A DNA stretch of 64,000 nt, from the NCBI RefSeq assembly GCF_029867415.1, contig NC_081185.1, positions 117,159,987 through 117,223,986 on the forward strand. The letters are read 5' to 3'. The stretch's first letter is position 1; each line of letters begins with the position of its first letter. The stretch is from Vicia villosa (Eukaryota; Streptophyta; Magnoliopsida; Fabales; Fabaceae). Both the position numbers and the translations under genes were made by a program. The notes under the pieces were generated by a model. It made no database searches and had not been told where the DNA came from. It saw nothing but the letters and a program-made list of their open reading frames with translations. Shown here in pieces: positions 31,442 through 45,390 of the stretch.

Positions 31442-34400
31442 GGGTTAAATAAGTTTTTAGTCCCTATAAATATGACAACTTTCAATTTTAGTCCCTGCAA
31501 AAATTTTCTTCAAACAATGGTCCTCGCAATATTTTCCGTCCCTATTTTTAGTCCCTCCCGTTAAATTTCACTAACGGAGGCTTACGTGGCATGCCACGTG
31601 TAGCGCCACGTCAATTAAAGTCAATATTGATTAAAAATAGATAGATTGCGGGGGTTTTAAACCCCCTCTAAATAACGTAAAAAGCCACAATAACAACGTT
31701 TCCATGCTACGACATATCCTAATTATCTCTTCCTATATTAGCAAACATTATTATTTATGTTGAGATATGCAAAAACTAATGTCCAGTTATGGAAGAGATA
31801 CTCAATAATTACATTTACCATTTATCATCTAAAATTTGTTTAAAAACAACCTTACCTACAAAAGCGTAACCTCCTCAATAGGGAGTTCTGCACCAAGATC
31901 TCCTCTTGCAACCATAGCCTAAACAGGATGGCAAAAGACAGGTCAGCATATTACAACTTTAGAGGCTCATTTAATGGATTCATAATGTATTTGTATTTAC
32001 ATCACCAGTACCACCTTAAAATACATAAAGTGAGTTCTAAAAAGGTTCATAACCAAATCAGATGCCCCCTAAATACTAAGGCAGGGCCGGCCATCCCCAG
32101 GTGCAGCAAGTGCTGCAGCGCTGGGCCCCATATCTTGGGGGCCACATCATTTTCAATCACTTTTTTTATTTTCCTTTTTTAATTTTTCATGCTTTTGACT
32201 TAGTAGCTTTTCAGTTTTCAATTGTTTATTATTTTCAATAATACCGAATTTTTTATAAATATTATTAACATTGAATGCTTTAATAATAAATTAAAGGATG
32301 TTAAATGTTTGAGTGCACCATCAAAAGTAATAACATTTGGTAATGAATTAAATACATCAATTTTGAATTAAATGTTGTGTATTCAAATAGTAACTATTTG
32401 TTTTAAGACAAAAAGTAAATGCAGTTTAATTTGATTCAATGATTTAAAGATAAGTTAGTGTTTAGAGTGAAATAAATATAAATTAATTAGTACATATTCT
32501 TTAAACTCTAAAGTTTTAGAGTGAGACATTATTTCTTCCTCTTAAAATAATTTAAATAGAAATGAAAAGATTTCTCTATATTTAAATTTTATAATTACAC
32601 CTTTTTTATCTTAGGACTAAGTTTTGTTTTATTTTAAAGCAATTTTTCATCATTTTGATTCCAACCTAATAATACATTAATTAAAAAAATCAAATAGATT
32701 TAATTTGTCTATTTGTCATCATTTTATATAAAACATAATTCAAATTTTTTTCAATTACAAAAGCAATAGATTTTACATTTGTTTTTTCAAAAACATATGT
32801 AAAATTATAATTTGTTTTCAAAAATTTAATATCACATATAATTTTTTACTATATATATAAAATTATAATTTTTAAAATTGTATTTTTTGAAAGCTAATCT
32901 TATTTTATAAATTAGAACAGGGCCTCCGAACTCATTGGGCCGGCCCTGTACTAAGGTCGACCAAGTGGCAAACAGTCCATCCCTTAACATTCACTAAATT
33001 AAATTAAATATAATCAATGACTAGACAACAATTTACAACTTAAAATTCTCATAATAATAAAAAAAATACAATAGTAGAACTTTGAATGTACCTTAATTAG
33101 GATCTAAATAACACAAAACACAACACAAAGATTGTTGTCTTAGAGAAGTCAACCAGGAAAAATCACATACATGTGCACACATGCCTAGCTATCACGATTA
33201 TGAAATTCCTAGAGTCAAACATGTTTAATGGAAGTCCAAAGCAACCAACATATATCTACTTGTTTACCCATACTAGATAGATACTCAACAAAATTTAAAT
33301 ATTCAGCCAAATAATAAAATATGTAAGCCCTCCACCAGAGATTAAAATTTTATTACATATATTTATTATATGAATATGAATTTAGAAGCTACCTATTTGC
33401 TTCTTTCTATATCCATCCCCTGCATTTATATTAATTTGATACTGCCATTGCAAAAATGAAGCCCTAAACACATACTCTCAGGGACATGTTAAGTATATGT
33501 TCGTTGATCTTCCTACCATTGTGAAAACTTTGTAATCTTGACAAAGAGAATATGTGTACCTCATTTTCTGACACTTCAGGAGATGCACAAGCAGTATGTA
33601 AGACCTTACCAGAGAAATTTAAGAGTTCTCACAGATGGCTTAATGTACACCTCACAACCTGTAGCATTTGGTCACTGAAGCACAATCATTCAACAATAAA
33701 ATGCAGATAAAATTGTTTTGTCATAACATTTGACAAATTTAATTAGTATACATGAATTAGATCAATTACTAACATTTGACAAACTTAATTAGTACCATTA
33801 AATGAAAGTTCATATCATATTATACATTTATAAAAAATTTATCCCTTACATATAGCCAAACTAAGAGATTTTAAAGTAAGATCAATAATGTCAAAAGATA
33901 TGTAACTTACAAAAAAATAATGTTTATCAAAAAGTAAAATTAGTTTTAAAACTCTACTGTTGAAGAGCTTGTTGCAAATATTTTTAGGTATTCAGGAAAA
34001 GATTGAAGGAAAGTACCTATCAAATTCTAAGTTACATTTCTTATATAAAAAGGAAATAGACTATTAATAGATGATTTTGTAAATTATTTGGAAGGATAAT
34101 GAATGGAGAAAGATAAAATTTATCTTATCTGAGTAAAAGGTGAAACGAATATTTGATTATTATATATCACATTTGTATTTAGATCAAATTTTCAAAATAA
34201 GAAGATTAAAAAAAAGCTACGGTTCTTTTTACAGTTTTTTATATGTGATTGTTTTTTTAAGTTATTTTAAGGGGGTTTAAAACCCCCGCAATATGTCACT
34301 TTTTCTTTAGAGTTGACCTGAACTGACGTGGCATGACACATGGCACGCCATGTAAGTCTCCGTTAGTGGAATTTAACGGTAGGGACCAAAAATAGAGACG

Positions 34401-34495
34401 GAAAATATTGCGAGGACCATTGTTTGAAGGAAAATTTTGTAGGGACTAAAATTGAAAGTTGCAATATTTATAGGGACCCCTAACATATTTAACCC
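31442..34495. mobile_element. MULE nested in a hAT
   Basis: The ends GGGTTAAATAAGTTTTTAGT and AACATATTTAACCC belong to inverted repeats of roughly 220 bp (shared phrases: tagtccct, caatggtcctcgcaatattttcc, ccgttaaatttcacta, gcgggggttttaaaccccc). The perfect 9-bp duplication TATTATTAA lies at 31433-31441 and 34496-34504. The interior is noncoding AT-rich DNA plus a nested hAT; no transposase frame was seen. Confidence 0.92.
32082..32948. mobile_element. hAT element nested in the MULE
   Basis: It starts CAGGGCCGGCCATCCCCAGG and ends CATTGGGCCGGCCCTG, with the perfect 8-bp duplication TACTAAGG (32074-32081, 32949-32956). At 867 bp and without coding capacity it is nonautonomous. The 'gggcc/ggccc' ends are typical of a widespread plant hAT group. 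Confidence 0.93.
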
Positions 34496-34618
34496 TATTA
34501 TTAATAACAATAATAATGTTTGTAAATTTAATATATATTTTTTTACATAATATGAATATACTTTTAGCTGTAAAAATATTTAATTATTTTTATTTTATCA
34601 TTTTATGTCATAAACGCT

Positions 34619-34654
<36 letters not shown>

Positions 34655-35106
34655 TCAATGATAATAATAATAATTATTGCATTAAAATTAATTAGTTTTA
34701 TTATGAACTCGTATAAATAAATATTGAATGGAGTTTTTTTACAATCTATAAAAAACATATTAAATAAAGTCGATTAAAAGAATTTAATAAATAATTTAAA
34801 GTTTTAAAATTTAGAAAAAGAGTTTAAAAATAGTGGACTGTATGTGAGTGTAAAACAATTTTACACATACGACTAATAAAAACTTTTACATTTTTCATGT
34901 TATTTCGGTATTTTAAAAATAAAATTGAGATTTATTGTGACGCATGTTCCTCATTAGTTAGTGTAAAAATTAATTTAAAAATTTTATATTTTTTGTCAAT
35001 GCATTTTCTTTTTTCTCTTAAAAAATTAATTTAAAAATTTTATAATAAATTTCACTTAAAATTCGCCTTAGGCCTCGATATGTATCGGGCCGGCCCTGGG
35101 TGACAC

Positions 35107-35828
35107 TTATTTTGGGACAAATAATTTTTATAAATGTGACATTTATTTTGAGACAAAGAGAGTGTTTAGTTAAGATGCTGATGATATAAAGGGTCTCGAT
35201 ACACATCATATTCATTTGGTGTCTTCCATTTCTTCAGTTCTCATTTGGTTTTTATTTTTCTTTGGTGATGGACATATTGAATTTATAGTGGGTTAAGAAA
35301 TTTCACACGCCCACTTAATGTTTTTTTCCCTACAACAACCAATGACCTAAACCTTTTCTACAATGCTTCAATTCCATTAATCATGTCCAACTTTGATCCA
35401 ACATTTGTGCCTATTTCTTGTATACCTTCCATATTTAGTTATCTCTAATGGATATTTAACAAAATTGATTAGTATCGATTCAACACTCTATGTATATCTT
35501 TCTATGTAACAAGTACAAAGCAACCCATGTGATTTTCTAAGACTATACCTACATATCAAAGTGTTGGTTTTCCCATACTCAGCTCTTTGAAACTCAACAA
35601 CAATACACCCCAAAGCAGCTCCTGATATTAAACCATGCATTTTCTCATAAAACGGACTAGCGTGCATGCTCAACTTCATAAAAATTCTTCTAAAAAAACT
35701 CTAATGTTTCTTAATTGTAATTTAATGTTTTCATTAATACTACCCTAACATTTGCACAAATCCTCTTTATGCAATGTAATTTTGCAAAGCTGACTTGCTT
35801 CTCTTCCTCGATGAGTTATCGTATTCCA
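35107..35828. other. Intergenic, no recognisable gene
   Basis: Only short low-quality frames on both strands. No inverted or direct repeat of note was seen. Confidence 0.4.
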
Positions 35829-36319
35829 AGTGTTTTTGTGGTGCAGGTTGATTCAGGAGTTTTCAGTGAAGGTTTTGTAACTTTTGGTTGTATTATAAAA
35901 AACCATGTCAGGCAGGTTATTATTGCCTCTAGCAGGAAGGAGCACATCTCCGTCGAATCGTGTGTTGCTAAAGTCTTAGGCATCAGATAGAGTATGCTTC
36001 TCGAGGAGAAATCGAACCTTGACAGAATCCTCGTACAGTATGATATAGTCAATTTAGTGGACTGTATTAACTCAATTCAATCTCTTGTTGTTCTTGATCC
36101 TATTGGCTATTGCTCTAGATTGTAGACAACTTTTAAGTAGCTTTAAAGATACTTCAGTTCTGTTTTGGAGCAGATTGTTTAATGTGGATCTCACCACTTG
36201 ATTGGTTTACTACAATTGTATGTTTCTAAAATTTGGATCGGAGGTTTTCCCAGCTGTAGAAATGTCTCCTTTGCTTATGTTGTTGTTTCTTAATGAAAAA
36301 TTATTTCTCATAAAAAAAA
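35829..36319 (+). pseudogene. L1-type LINE 3' end: RNase H-like remnant
   Basis: The frame at ~35830-35990 (VDSGVFSEGFVTFGCIIKNH, then ESCVAKVLGIR) resembles the RNase H-like domain at the end of plant L1 ORF2. It continues after stops with LLEEKSNLDRILVQYDIVNL. The 3' end has ttaatgaaaaattatttctcat followed by an A-run (36311-36319), typical of a LINE tail. Everything upstream is missing. Confidence 0.65.
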
Positions 36320-36477
36320 CATTTACACAAGTCACCCAAACTATTCTCCAAAATCTACTTTAATTGAATTTATCCGACAAATATTGTATGCCATATCACT
36401 ATTGCATATCAGAAAACTGTTGTTGAGGTGTACATCCATCAAATTTGAAAAAGTAAAACGAAATTGTGTAATATGGA

Positions 36478-36602
36478 CTTAAAGATATTAGATGTTCTTT
36501 AAGCCTTTATGATCATAAACCTAAAACAAAATTTATATTAAAGGAGACATACATTCATATTTCAGGTTTATGATCATAAAGGCTTAAAGATATTAGATGT
36601 TC
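36478..36602. repeat. 22-bp perfect hairpin framed by 20-bp direct repeats
   Basis: Arms 36501-36522 (AAGCCTTTATGATCATAAAC, CT) and 36564-36585 pair perfectly around a 41-nt loop. The direct repeat CTTAAAGATATTAGATGTTC lies at 36478-36497 and 36583-36602, overlapping the right arm by three bases. Candidate small foldback element. Confidence 0.85.
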
Positions 36603-36612
36603 ATCTCACCTT

Positions 36613-39330
36613 GCTTTTTTTTTTTTTGACAAAGGCAAACTTAACTTTCATTAATCAAATAAGAGGAGATACAAAGAGGAATTACATCAAACAACATGCG
36701 TCGAGTCCAGGAATTGACCGCCTTAGCTAAGGTGTGGGCAACCAAATTCGCTTGACGCTTTACAAACTTAACCTCAAAGTTGGGAAAATCTAATAGTAAC
36801 AACTTAATAGAGTTAATAATAATATAAAACTCAGAATTACCACAATGACTTGACTTAAGACCATGAACAAGCAGCTGAGAATCACTCTAAAAAATAACAT
36901 GCGAATAATGCAAGTTTATAACCCCTTGAATAGCTTCCTTGAGGGCAAAGGCCTCCGCTTCAATGATAGAAAGCGTTCCACCGTCCCAAGCCGTACCGGC
37001 AACAACAAAGTCCCCATGATCGTCACGAAGACACCAACCACAGTTCGTTGTTCCTAAAATCCGATTAAAACCCGCATCCACATTACACTTAAAGGTTCCA
37101 CTAGGAGGTGGGCTCCAATGTAACGAGTTCTCAGGAGTAACGGTAGTCTGACGAACTTGTTGGGCTGAAAACCATTCTTGCCATTTGTGAAAGGCAAGCC
37201 AACCAAGCTTTGTAGCATCTTCTTTTTCCTTGTTCCATAACCAATCATTCCTATTCTTCCACAATCCCTCTATCATAACCGCAACTCTACCTGCAGTATT
37301 TTTGTCTTCCTTGCAGCAAATATCAAAGATTATAGATTTAGCATCCTGAAAAGAGTGGAGACGGGGAGATATAACGTTAAACAAACCTGCTGCCTGCCAA
37401 GAAGAAATCACATCCGGGCACCCAAAAAAAGCATGCCAATCGTCTTCGTAATTACTATCACAAGACGGACAATTAGGAACACAAGGAACATGATGAATAC
37501 AGAGACGCACTCTCGTCGGAAGGCAATCCCTACAAATTCTCCAAAGAAGATGTTTAACTCTAGCCGGAGCCACAATACCCCATAAGTTGTTCCAATTATC
37601 ATTTTCGGTCACCCTACCATTTCTATTCCTCGCCTTTGCCCATATACGATATCCCGATCTGACACTATAAGACCCATGTTGTTCCTCCTTCCAAACCAAA
37701 AGGTCCATCATAACATCTTCCAAAAGAGGGACTTGCAAAATATCTTTAATGACAGGAGGATCAAAGACCTCCTGAAGGACCCTCATATTCCACTGTTTAA
37801 CATTAGGCAACAACAAATCTTTAACAGTAATGGTATAGACTTCGTGCTTTTGAGGTCCACTCAAGCACCCCTCACGAGCACCACGGATCCACAGTTCATT
37901 CATGACTTTTATGTTGTTCCCATCCCCAATACTCCATCTGCAACCTAAAGATAGGACCTCTCGAGCCTACCAAACACTTCTCCAGACAAAGCTAGGATTG
38001 TAACCAAGGTTAGCATCAAAAAAAGACGTTCTCGGAAAGTACCTTGCTTTGAATATTCTGGACACAAGAGCTGCAGGGTTAGACATGAGGAACCAGCCCT
38101 GTTTGGCCACCATAGCCATATTAAAAGCTTTAAAGTCCCGGAATCCAAATCCACCTTCTGCCTTAGGACATGTCAGCTTGTCCCACGCCATCCACCTGAT
38201 CCCCTTACTATTCGAACCACCTCCCCACCAGAAGGAATTAATCATTCTCTCAATGTCGTTGATTACACCATCCGGAATAAGAAAGATACTCATAATATAG
38301 GTTGGAATTGCCTGGAGAACCGACTTTATCATAGTTTCTTTACCAGTTCTGGACAAAGACCTTCCTCGCCAAGAATTAATACGTTTCCAGATGCGGTCCT
38401 TAATGAAAGAAAATGTTGCTTTTTTACTCCTACCTATCAAAGAAGGCAGCCCCAGATAGTTTCCGGTGCCTAACACATGACGAACACCCATAACCTTAGC
38501 AAGATCCTCTTGCGCGGGAATGCTCATGTTACGACTAAAGAACACCTCCGACTTTGTCAGATTAATCTCCTGACCAGCCGCCTTAGCATATAAATCAAGA
38601 ATCTTCATAATGTGATGAACTTCAGATAGATTGACCCTGCAAAATAAAAAACAATCGTCAGCAAAAAGCAGATGGGACACACTCGGTGCCTCTCTGCAAA
38701 CTTGGATGCCATGGATATCGCCCCTGGCCACGGAGCTCTTAATATGGGTAGTAAGACCTTCTGATAAAATAATAAAGAGATAAGGAGACAGTGGGTCTCC
38801 TTGCCTCAAGCCTCTTTCTGGTTCTATAGGTCCAACACTGTCAGAATTAACAAGCACATAATAGTTCACCGAAGTAACGCACATCATGATCCAGTGGATC
38901 CATTTATCCGCAAAACCCAATCTCATCAACATCCCCTTCAAGAAACCCCAATCCACCCTATCATAAGCCTTACTAATATCAATCTTTAGAGCCAACGACG
39001 CTTTCCAACCATTTGTCTTCCTCTTGAGATGATGGATGATTTCAGAAGCAATCATCACATTATGTAAAATGGATCTACCTTCCACAAAAGCCGATTGTTC
39101 TTCAGACACACACTTATCCAACACTTTTTTGAGTCTATTAGCCAAGGCTTTCGAAACAATCTTGTAAATCACATTACACAGTGAGATGGGCCTAAATTCT
39201 TTCATAGTACTTGGATTAAAACTCTTCGTCTCTCTCAAATAAATGTGTTTTGCAACGATTAAACTGCATTTGTTACCTACTAGTTTCATCATTGTTTTAC
39301 CATCTAAGCCGTAAAAATTCAAGATTGGTT
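36613..39330 (-). mobile_element. 5'-truncated L1-type LINE on the minus strand
   Basis: An A-tail (T-run 36615-36628 on the plus strand) marks the 3' end. ORF2 sequence extends to about 39322, where apurinic endonuclease and the start of RT are missing. This is consistent with the usual 5' truncation of LINEs. I did not find a convincing target-site duplication. Confidence 0.88.
36640..39322 (-). pseudogene. LINE ORF2: reverse transcriptase, zinc-knuckle and RNase H, two stops
   Basis: One continuous frame is broken only by TAG at 37969-37967 and another TAG just after HYSHVIF (36887-36889). Domain order: RT with EFRPISLCNVIYK, ALKIDISKAYDRVDW, RGLRQGDPLSPYLF and the catalytic FADD (HLLFADDCFLF); a zf-RVT module (ARVKHLLWRICRDCLPTRVR, then CPSCDSNYEDDWHAFFGCP); and a C-terminal RNase H-like domain (FKCNVDAGFN, EAEAFALKEAI). 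The upstream endonuclease is absent. Two nonsense changes in ~890 codons suggest fairly recent inactivation. Confidence 0.92.
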
Positions 39331-40368
39331 TGACAGGGGTTTTGAGGAATTTTGTATTAGAGGATTTTTTAGATTTAGATCTATATTTTAATATTCATTT
39401 GAGCTTATAATTTTATCAAAAGAATATCTTAATACATTATTATATTATATAATACTCAATCGCACTTTATTTATTTTTAGAAGCATTTTATAGTTTTCTT
39501 AATTTATAAAAGAAAAACAAGTCCTACCCTTTCCTTTATAAAAGCAATCGCCACTTCATTATTCATGTATGTCTACTATTGATTTTATTATAGAAAATTT
39601 GTTTTGATATGTTTGACTGTTTTTAAAGAGATTTGATTTTGTATTCACAGCACAATTAATATAATTCAAAGTTAAGAATTCAAATGTGGTTTTAACATTA
39701 AAAGTTGTTTGGCAACTCATTCAATGTGTACTTTAAAACAAAGAAATTTATATTCAACCCACTTCAATATTGATTATAATAGAATGATTTTCTATAGGCT
39801 CTTTATCTATTCATTGATCCGTGACGTTTCATTCATGCATTACAAGTTAGACTATTGAAAAACATTATAGCTAATAATTGCTAACTGTTAATAACATGAG
39901 ATAAGACATTTTGGATCTTGTTCATGTACTTTGGTGGAACATGTGCCTCCTCATGTGGATTTGATTCTCCAAGATGCTGTAACATAGTCTGCTTTGTTTT
40001 TTCAGTTATTTGAAGACAAGTGAATATGGTTATTCATACTCCAAAGATGCTGCTATTCTCGTTAATAAAATTGGTTAAATTTGTTCAAGTATAAAAAGAA
40101 AAAGTTCAAGATATGTGGCTTCATAAGCCTACAATTAATCTCAAAACTCATTCACTAAAAGAAAAAAAAAAACTGTTTGCACCACTGTATTAGTGTGATG
40201 TTTAAAACAACTAAACTCGGAAGCGAAAGACAGAATATGCATGTCAATAGCAGTACTCAAAAGATCTTTAAAAACCCTAAGAATATATGTTCAATGACTC
40301 CAAAAAATTACTTTGAAGTATAATTTCTACCAAATCCAACAATGGAGTTTATAGCCTGTGCAGCAGAG
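39331..40368. other. Intergenic; 3' flank of the phosphatase gene
   Basis: No coding sequence. The part next to 40369 probably contains the 3' UTR of the PFA-DSP gene. Confidence 0.5.
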
Positions 40369-41803
<1,435 letters not shown>

Positions 41804-41899
41804 TGTTATAACTGAATCTCTCTTTTGGAGAAAGAGGATTCAGAATCGGTATCTATATAGTGGTAATTGAGATTCTGCTATGATAAATTGTTCAATGGA

Positions 41900-44287
41900 A
41901 ATTCCATCTTCTTCTTATAAGAAGAAGAGAAAAAGAAGAAGAAGAAGAATAAGGATTGTGAAAACAGCGTCGTTTTGAATATGAATTGTGAGTTTGGCTT
42001 GTTTTTCTGAATCTAAAAACCGTTTACATCTAGATTGCTATTGGCGGGTGCGCGGAAAGCGGAGCGAATATTGCGATTAATTAATTAATCATCAATTCTG
42101 TTTTTTTGTTTAATTAATTGTGAATTTTCTAGAACTCCTCTTCTATTTGTTCGCTCATTTGTTATTTAATGGAAATGATTTTTTTTATATTATTTAATGG
42201 AAATGATTTTTTGTATCATTAAATAATTCGTGCATTTTTGTTATTTTGTATATAGAAATTAAATGACTCATGTTAGGCTGTCAGCAATTATTTTTGTCCT
42301 TAATTGTTAAAAAAAAAAATCTCTTTCAAACTTTTATCGGATATGTTTGTTATGCAAACTACCTAAAATACTTACTTTTCCAAAACAAGAGTAATGTCGT
42401 CATTTTAATTTTGACACGTCAGTATTTGAAAACATAAACCTGTATAAGTTAATTTTGGAATCTTTGATAATTTGATTCAAAGTATCAAATTAATTTTAAA
42501 TTCATACGATACATTTTTTTAAAATTTTTATGTAACTCTATCTATCATATATAAGCATACTTCCTTGAAAAGAATAACCATAGCATAAAATCTGAAATGA
42601 ACTAATTTACTTGAGTTTATTTAATATTATAAGTTTTATGACACAATTTAAATAAAATAATTTATGTCATTTTTTAAAATAAATTATTAAAATAATTTAT
42701 AACATTTATAAAAATGATTTATTTTCATTTCCTTTTTTTATATATAAAATTAGATTGTGCAATCTTATCCGCTTACTGATTTTTTTAATTTTTTGTAAGC
42801 GTTAATTTAAACGTTTATGTTATAAATCTCAAATAAGTTTTATTTTATCAAAATGGTTTTTTAATTTATAAAACTTAGTTAGGATGTTACTCGTTAAAGA
42901 TGCTCTAATTAATATCTTATATTTACCATTTAGTATTATTTATATTGAATAAATTAAATGATAAGGTGTCAAAGTTTAATTTGACAATAAATTTCAACCG
43001 TTAAAAGAATTGATCCAACGGTGATATTAAATAAAATAAAATAATAAAAATATATATAGTCTATTTTTTTTTAAAATAGCCTATTTATATGACCGTTTGA
43101 TCGACTATATATATAATTAGTAAGATATATGAGAATAGATTAAAAATAAATAGTTGAGATTAAAGTACAATTATGTACCCAAAATCCAAGTTACACGTGC
43201 AATTTTGGAGGAAAGATAAAATAAATTAGACTCTTTTAAGAGGAAAGAGAAATTATTATAAATATTTTAATGAAAAATCTAACATGGGGCACAAATTAGG
43301 TAAACTATTTATAGAAATATTTTTTTGGAACACGTGTATTTAATATGTGTTGAAAGTTTAAATATGATTTTATTATATTTAATTATATTTAATTTTTTTA
43401 ATTATATTTAATCATATTTTAATCACAACCTTTTATTTGATCATTAGTAAATAATTAATTCAAACATCAAATTAAAAGATCAATGAGACTAAATATTTAT
43501 TTTTATTAATTCATTTGAATTTACTTATTAGCATAAATATTGTGATATTGTTTGTTTTAGAGAATTTATGAAAATAATTTAATACAATTCCTTATAATAT
43601 TGTTCATAAAAAGTTTCAATTTATTTTTATAAATTTTTTCAAAAATAATCAAGTTTTATTTTTATATTTTAATTTAAATTACAAATAATAACATAATTAC
43701 AATAAATTTATTCATATTTACTTAAATAAATTGACTTGATAGATTTAAAAGTCTTTTTTTAACTGTATGTGGCGCAATCTTTGTAGTTAAATAGGTCTAT
43801 AAAAAGTTTAAATCTTTGTAGTTAAATAGGTCTATAAAAAGTTTAAATCTTTGTAGTTAAATAGGTCTATAAAAAGTTTAAATTTTTTTTTATTTGAAAA
43901 AAAATCTGACTTAACTTAGAAATGTGTAACTAAACCACAAACCCTCTTTATTGACTTGTCATATTTCCACCCCTACTTACTAGTTATGCTCTGATTTTTA
44001 AAAGTTCCATAAATCAACTTTAGATGCTTTATTGTTGTTACGGTGGAGTTCATGTTTGTCTACGTCATTAAGTTCACATACATGCTTTAGTGAAGTGAGT
44101 GTTTTATTTCTTGTTTGTCTCTCATGAAATACGTATACATTGTGATGGCACTAAATTAACTAATAAGAGTTTATATTTCAAATTCCCAACAATGAAGATA
44201 AGATCAATTTCATTAAACTTGCTGAGAAAGAAAACAATACCTTTAAACAAACTCGGAAGCTATTTAGCCATAACAAATATACCAATT
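41900..44287. other. AT-rich intergenic region
   Basis: It starts with a GAAGAA-rich stretch (41912-41952), the probable promoter/5' UTR of the phosphatase gene. The rest is AT-rich and lacks genes. It includes the 35-bp tandem repeat listed separately. Confidence 0.5.
43776..43880. repeat. 35-bp tandem repeat, three copies
   Basis: The unit begins AATCTTTGTAGTTAAATAGG and ends with AAAAAGTTTA. Copies start at 43776, 43811 and 43846 and are essentially identical. Confidence 0.9.
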
Positions 44288-44712
44288 TATTAGTGTGAGA
44301 CTTTTAATAATAGGAGAGAAAAAGAGAAAATAAAGAAATACGAATTTATATCCACTTGAATTGTAATAGTGTGTACAAATAATGATACAAACTATGACTA
44401 TTTATTTATATACAACTCTAATTGGGTTTGAGCTTAAACAACTTGGATTATATTTGATATTATTATATTAGATTATATTTGATATTATATCTAATATCTC
44501 ACTGATATATCAATCTCAATAATATCTCAACATACTCCCCCTATAATCCAAGTTCTTGATCGTACGCTAATCATAATCGATATGAACTATTCCTAATTTC
44601 TTTCTCAAATTTAAGAATCTGTCGATCTTCAATCATTTGGTGTAAATGTCACCCAATTGTGTTTTGCTTGAGCAATGCCTTACTTCAAGTTTACATCGAT
44701 TTATCTTTTCCT

Positions 44713-45300
44713 TCAAGAAGTGAAATCTAGCCTCGATATGTTTACTTTTCCATGCAGAACTAGATTCTTCGCTAGGTTTATAGTTGACTCGTTGTCAATT
44801 TGCAACATAAGAGGTTTCTTCACTTTGACCTCCATTTCTTCAAGTACTGATCTGATCCAAATTACTTGACATGCAGCATGGGCTCTTGCTATATATTCAG
44901 CTTCACACGATGATAATGCCACCACAAGTTGTTTATTTGAACACCATGAAATTGGGGCACCAGATGCTTGAAAGAAATATCGAGTTGTGCTTCTTTAATC
45001 TTCCTTATCTCCACATCAATCAGCATTTGAGTATCAAGTAATAGTAGCTTCTTTGCTCTCAGAGTCTTGTCGAAATAAGATTCCACAGTTTATTGATCCT
45101 TTTAAGTATCTTAGGATTCATCTTGCAGCCTTCATGTGTGACACCCTTGGTTTACTCATGTATCTACTTAATAATGTGACTACGAAATCTATATCAGGTC
45201 GAGTGTTTCACATATACCTCAGAGATTCAACTATTTGTTTAAACAAAGTTACATCGACTTTGCCTTCCACTCCATGTTTAAATAGCCATGTGATTTGAGC
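44713..45300 (-). pseudogene. Copia RT end and RNase H remnant
   Basis: The minus-strand frames give the RT end (VTLFKQIVESLRYM, NTRPDI, LLSRYMSKP, ILRYLKGS) with stops, then the RNase H part (VALSSCEAEYIA, QVIWIRSVLEEM, LQIDNESTINLAKN). Frame changes and stops make it nonfunctional. It adjoins the gag zinc-knuckle end without protease or integrase, so several kilobases were lost. Confidence 0.85.
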
Positions 45301-45390
45301 AGCATGAGTCAAGGAACCACATCTTGATTCGACATGGTTATTTGGGATTGCAGTCATAACTACCATACCACTTTCAGAATCATCTGAATA

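Larger units (their letters stand above)
31213..35098. mobile_element. Outer hAT-like element containing a MULE
   Basis: The left end CAGGCCCGGCCCAAGGGG and right end ATCGGGCCGGCCCTG are inverted. The 8-bp flanks AGTGACAC (31205-31212) and GGTGACAC (35099-35106) match at 7 of 8. Without the nested MULE the element is only about 820 bp and has no transposase. Its ends resemble those of the inner hAT at 32082. Confidence 0.8.
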
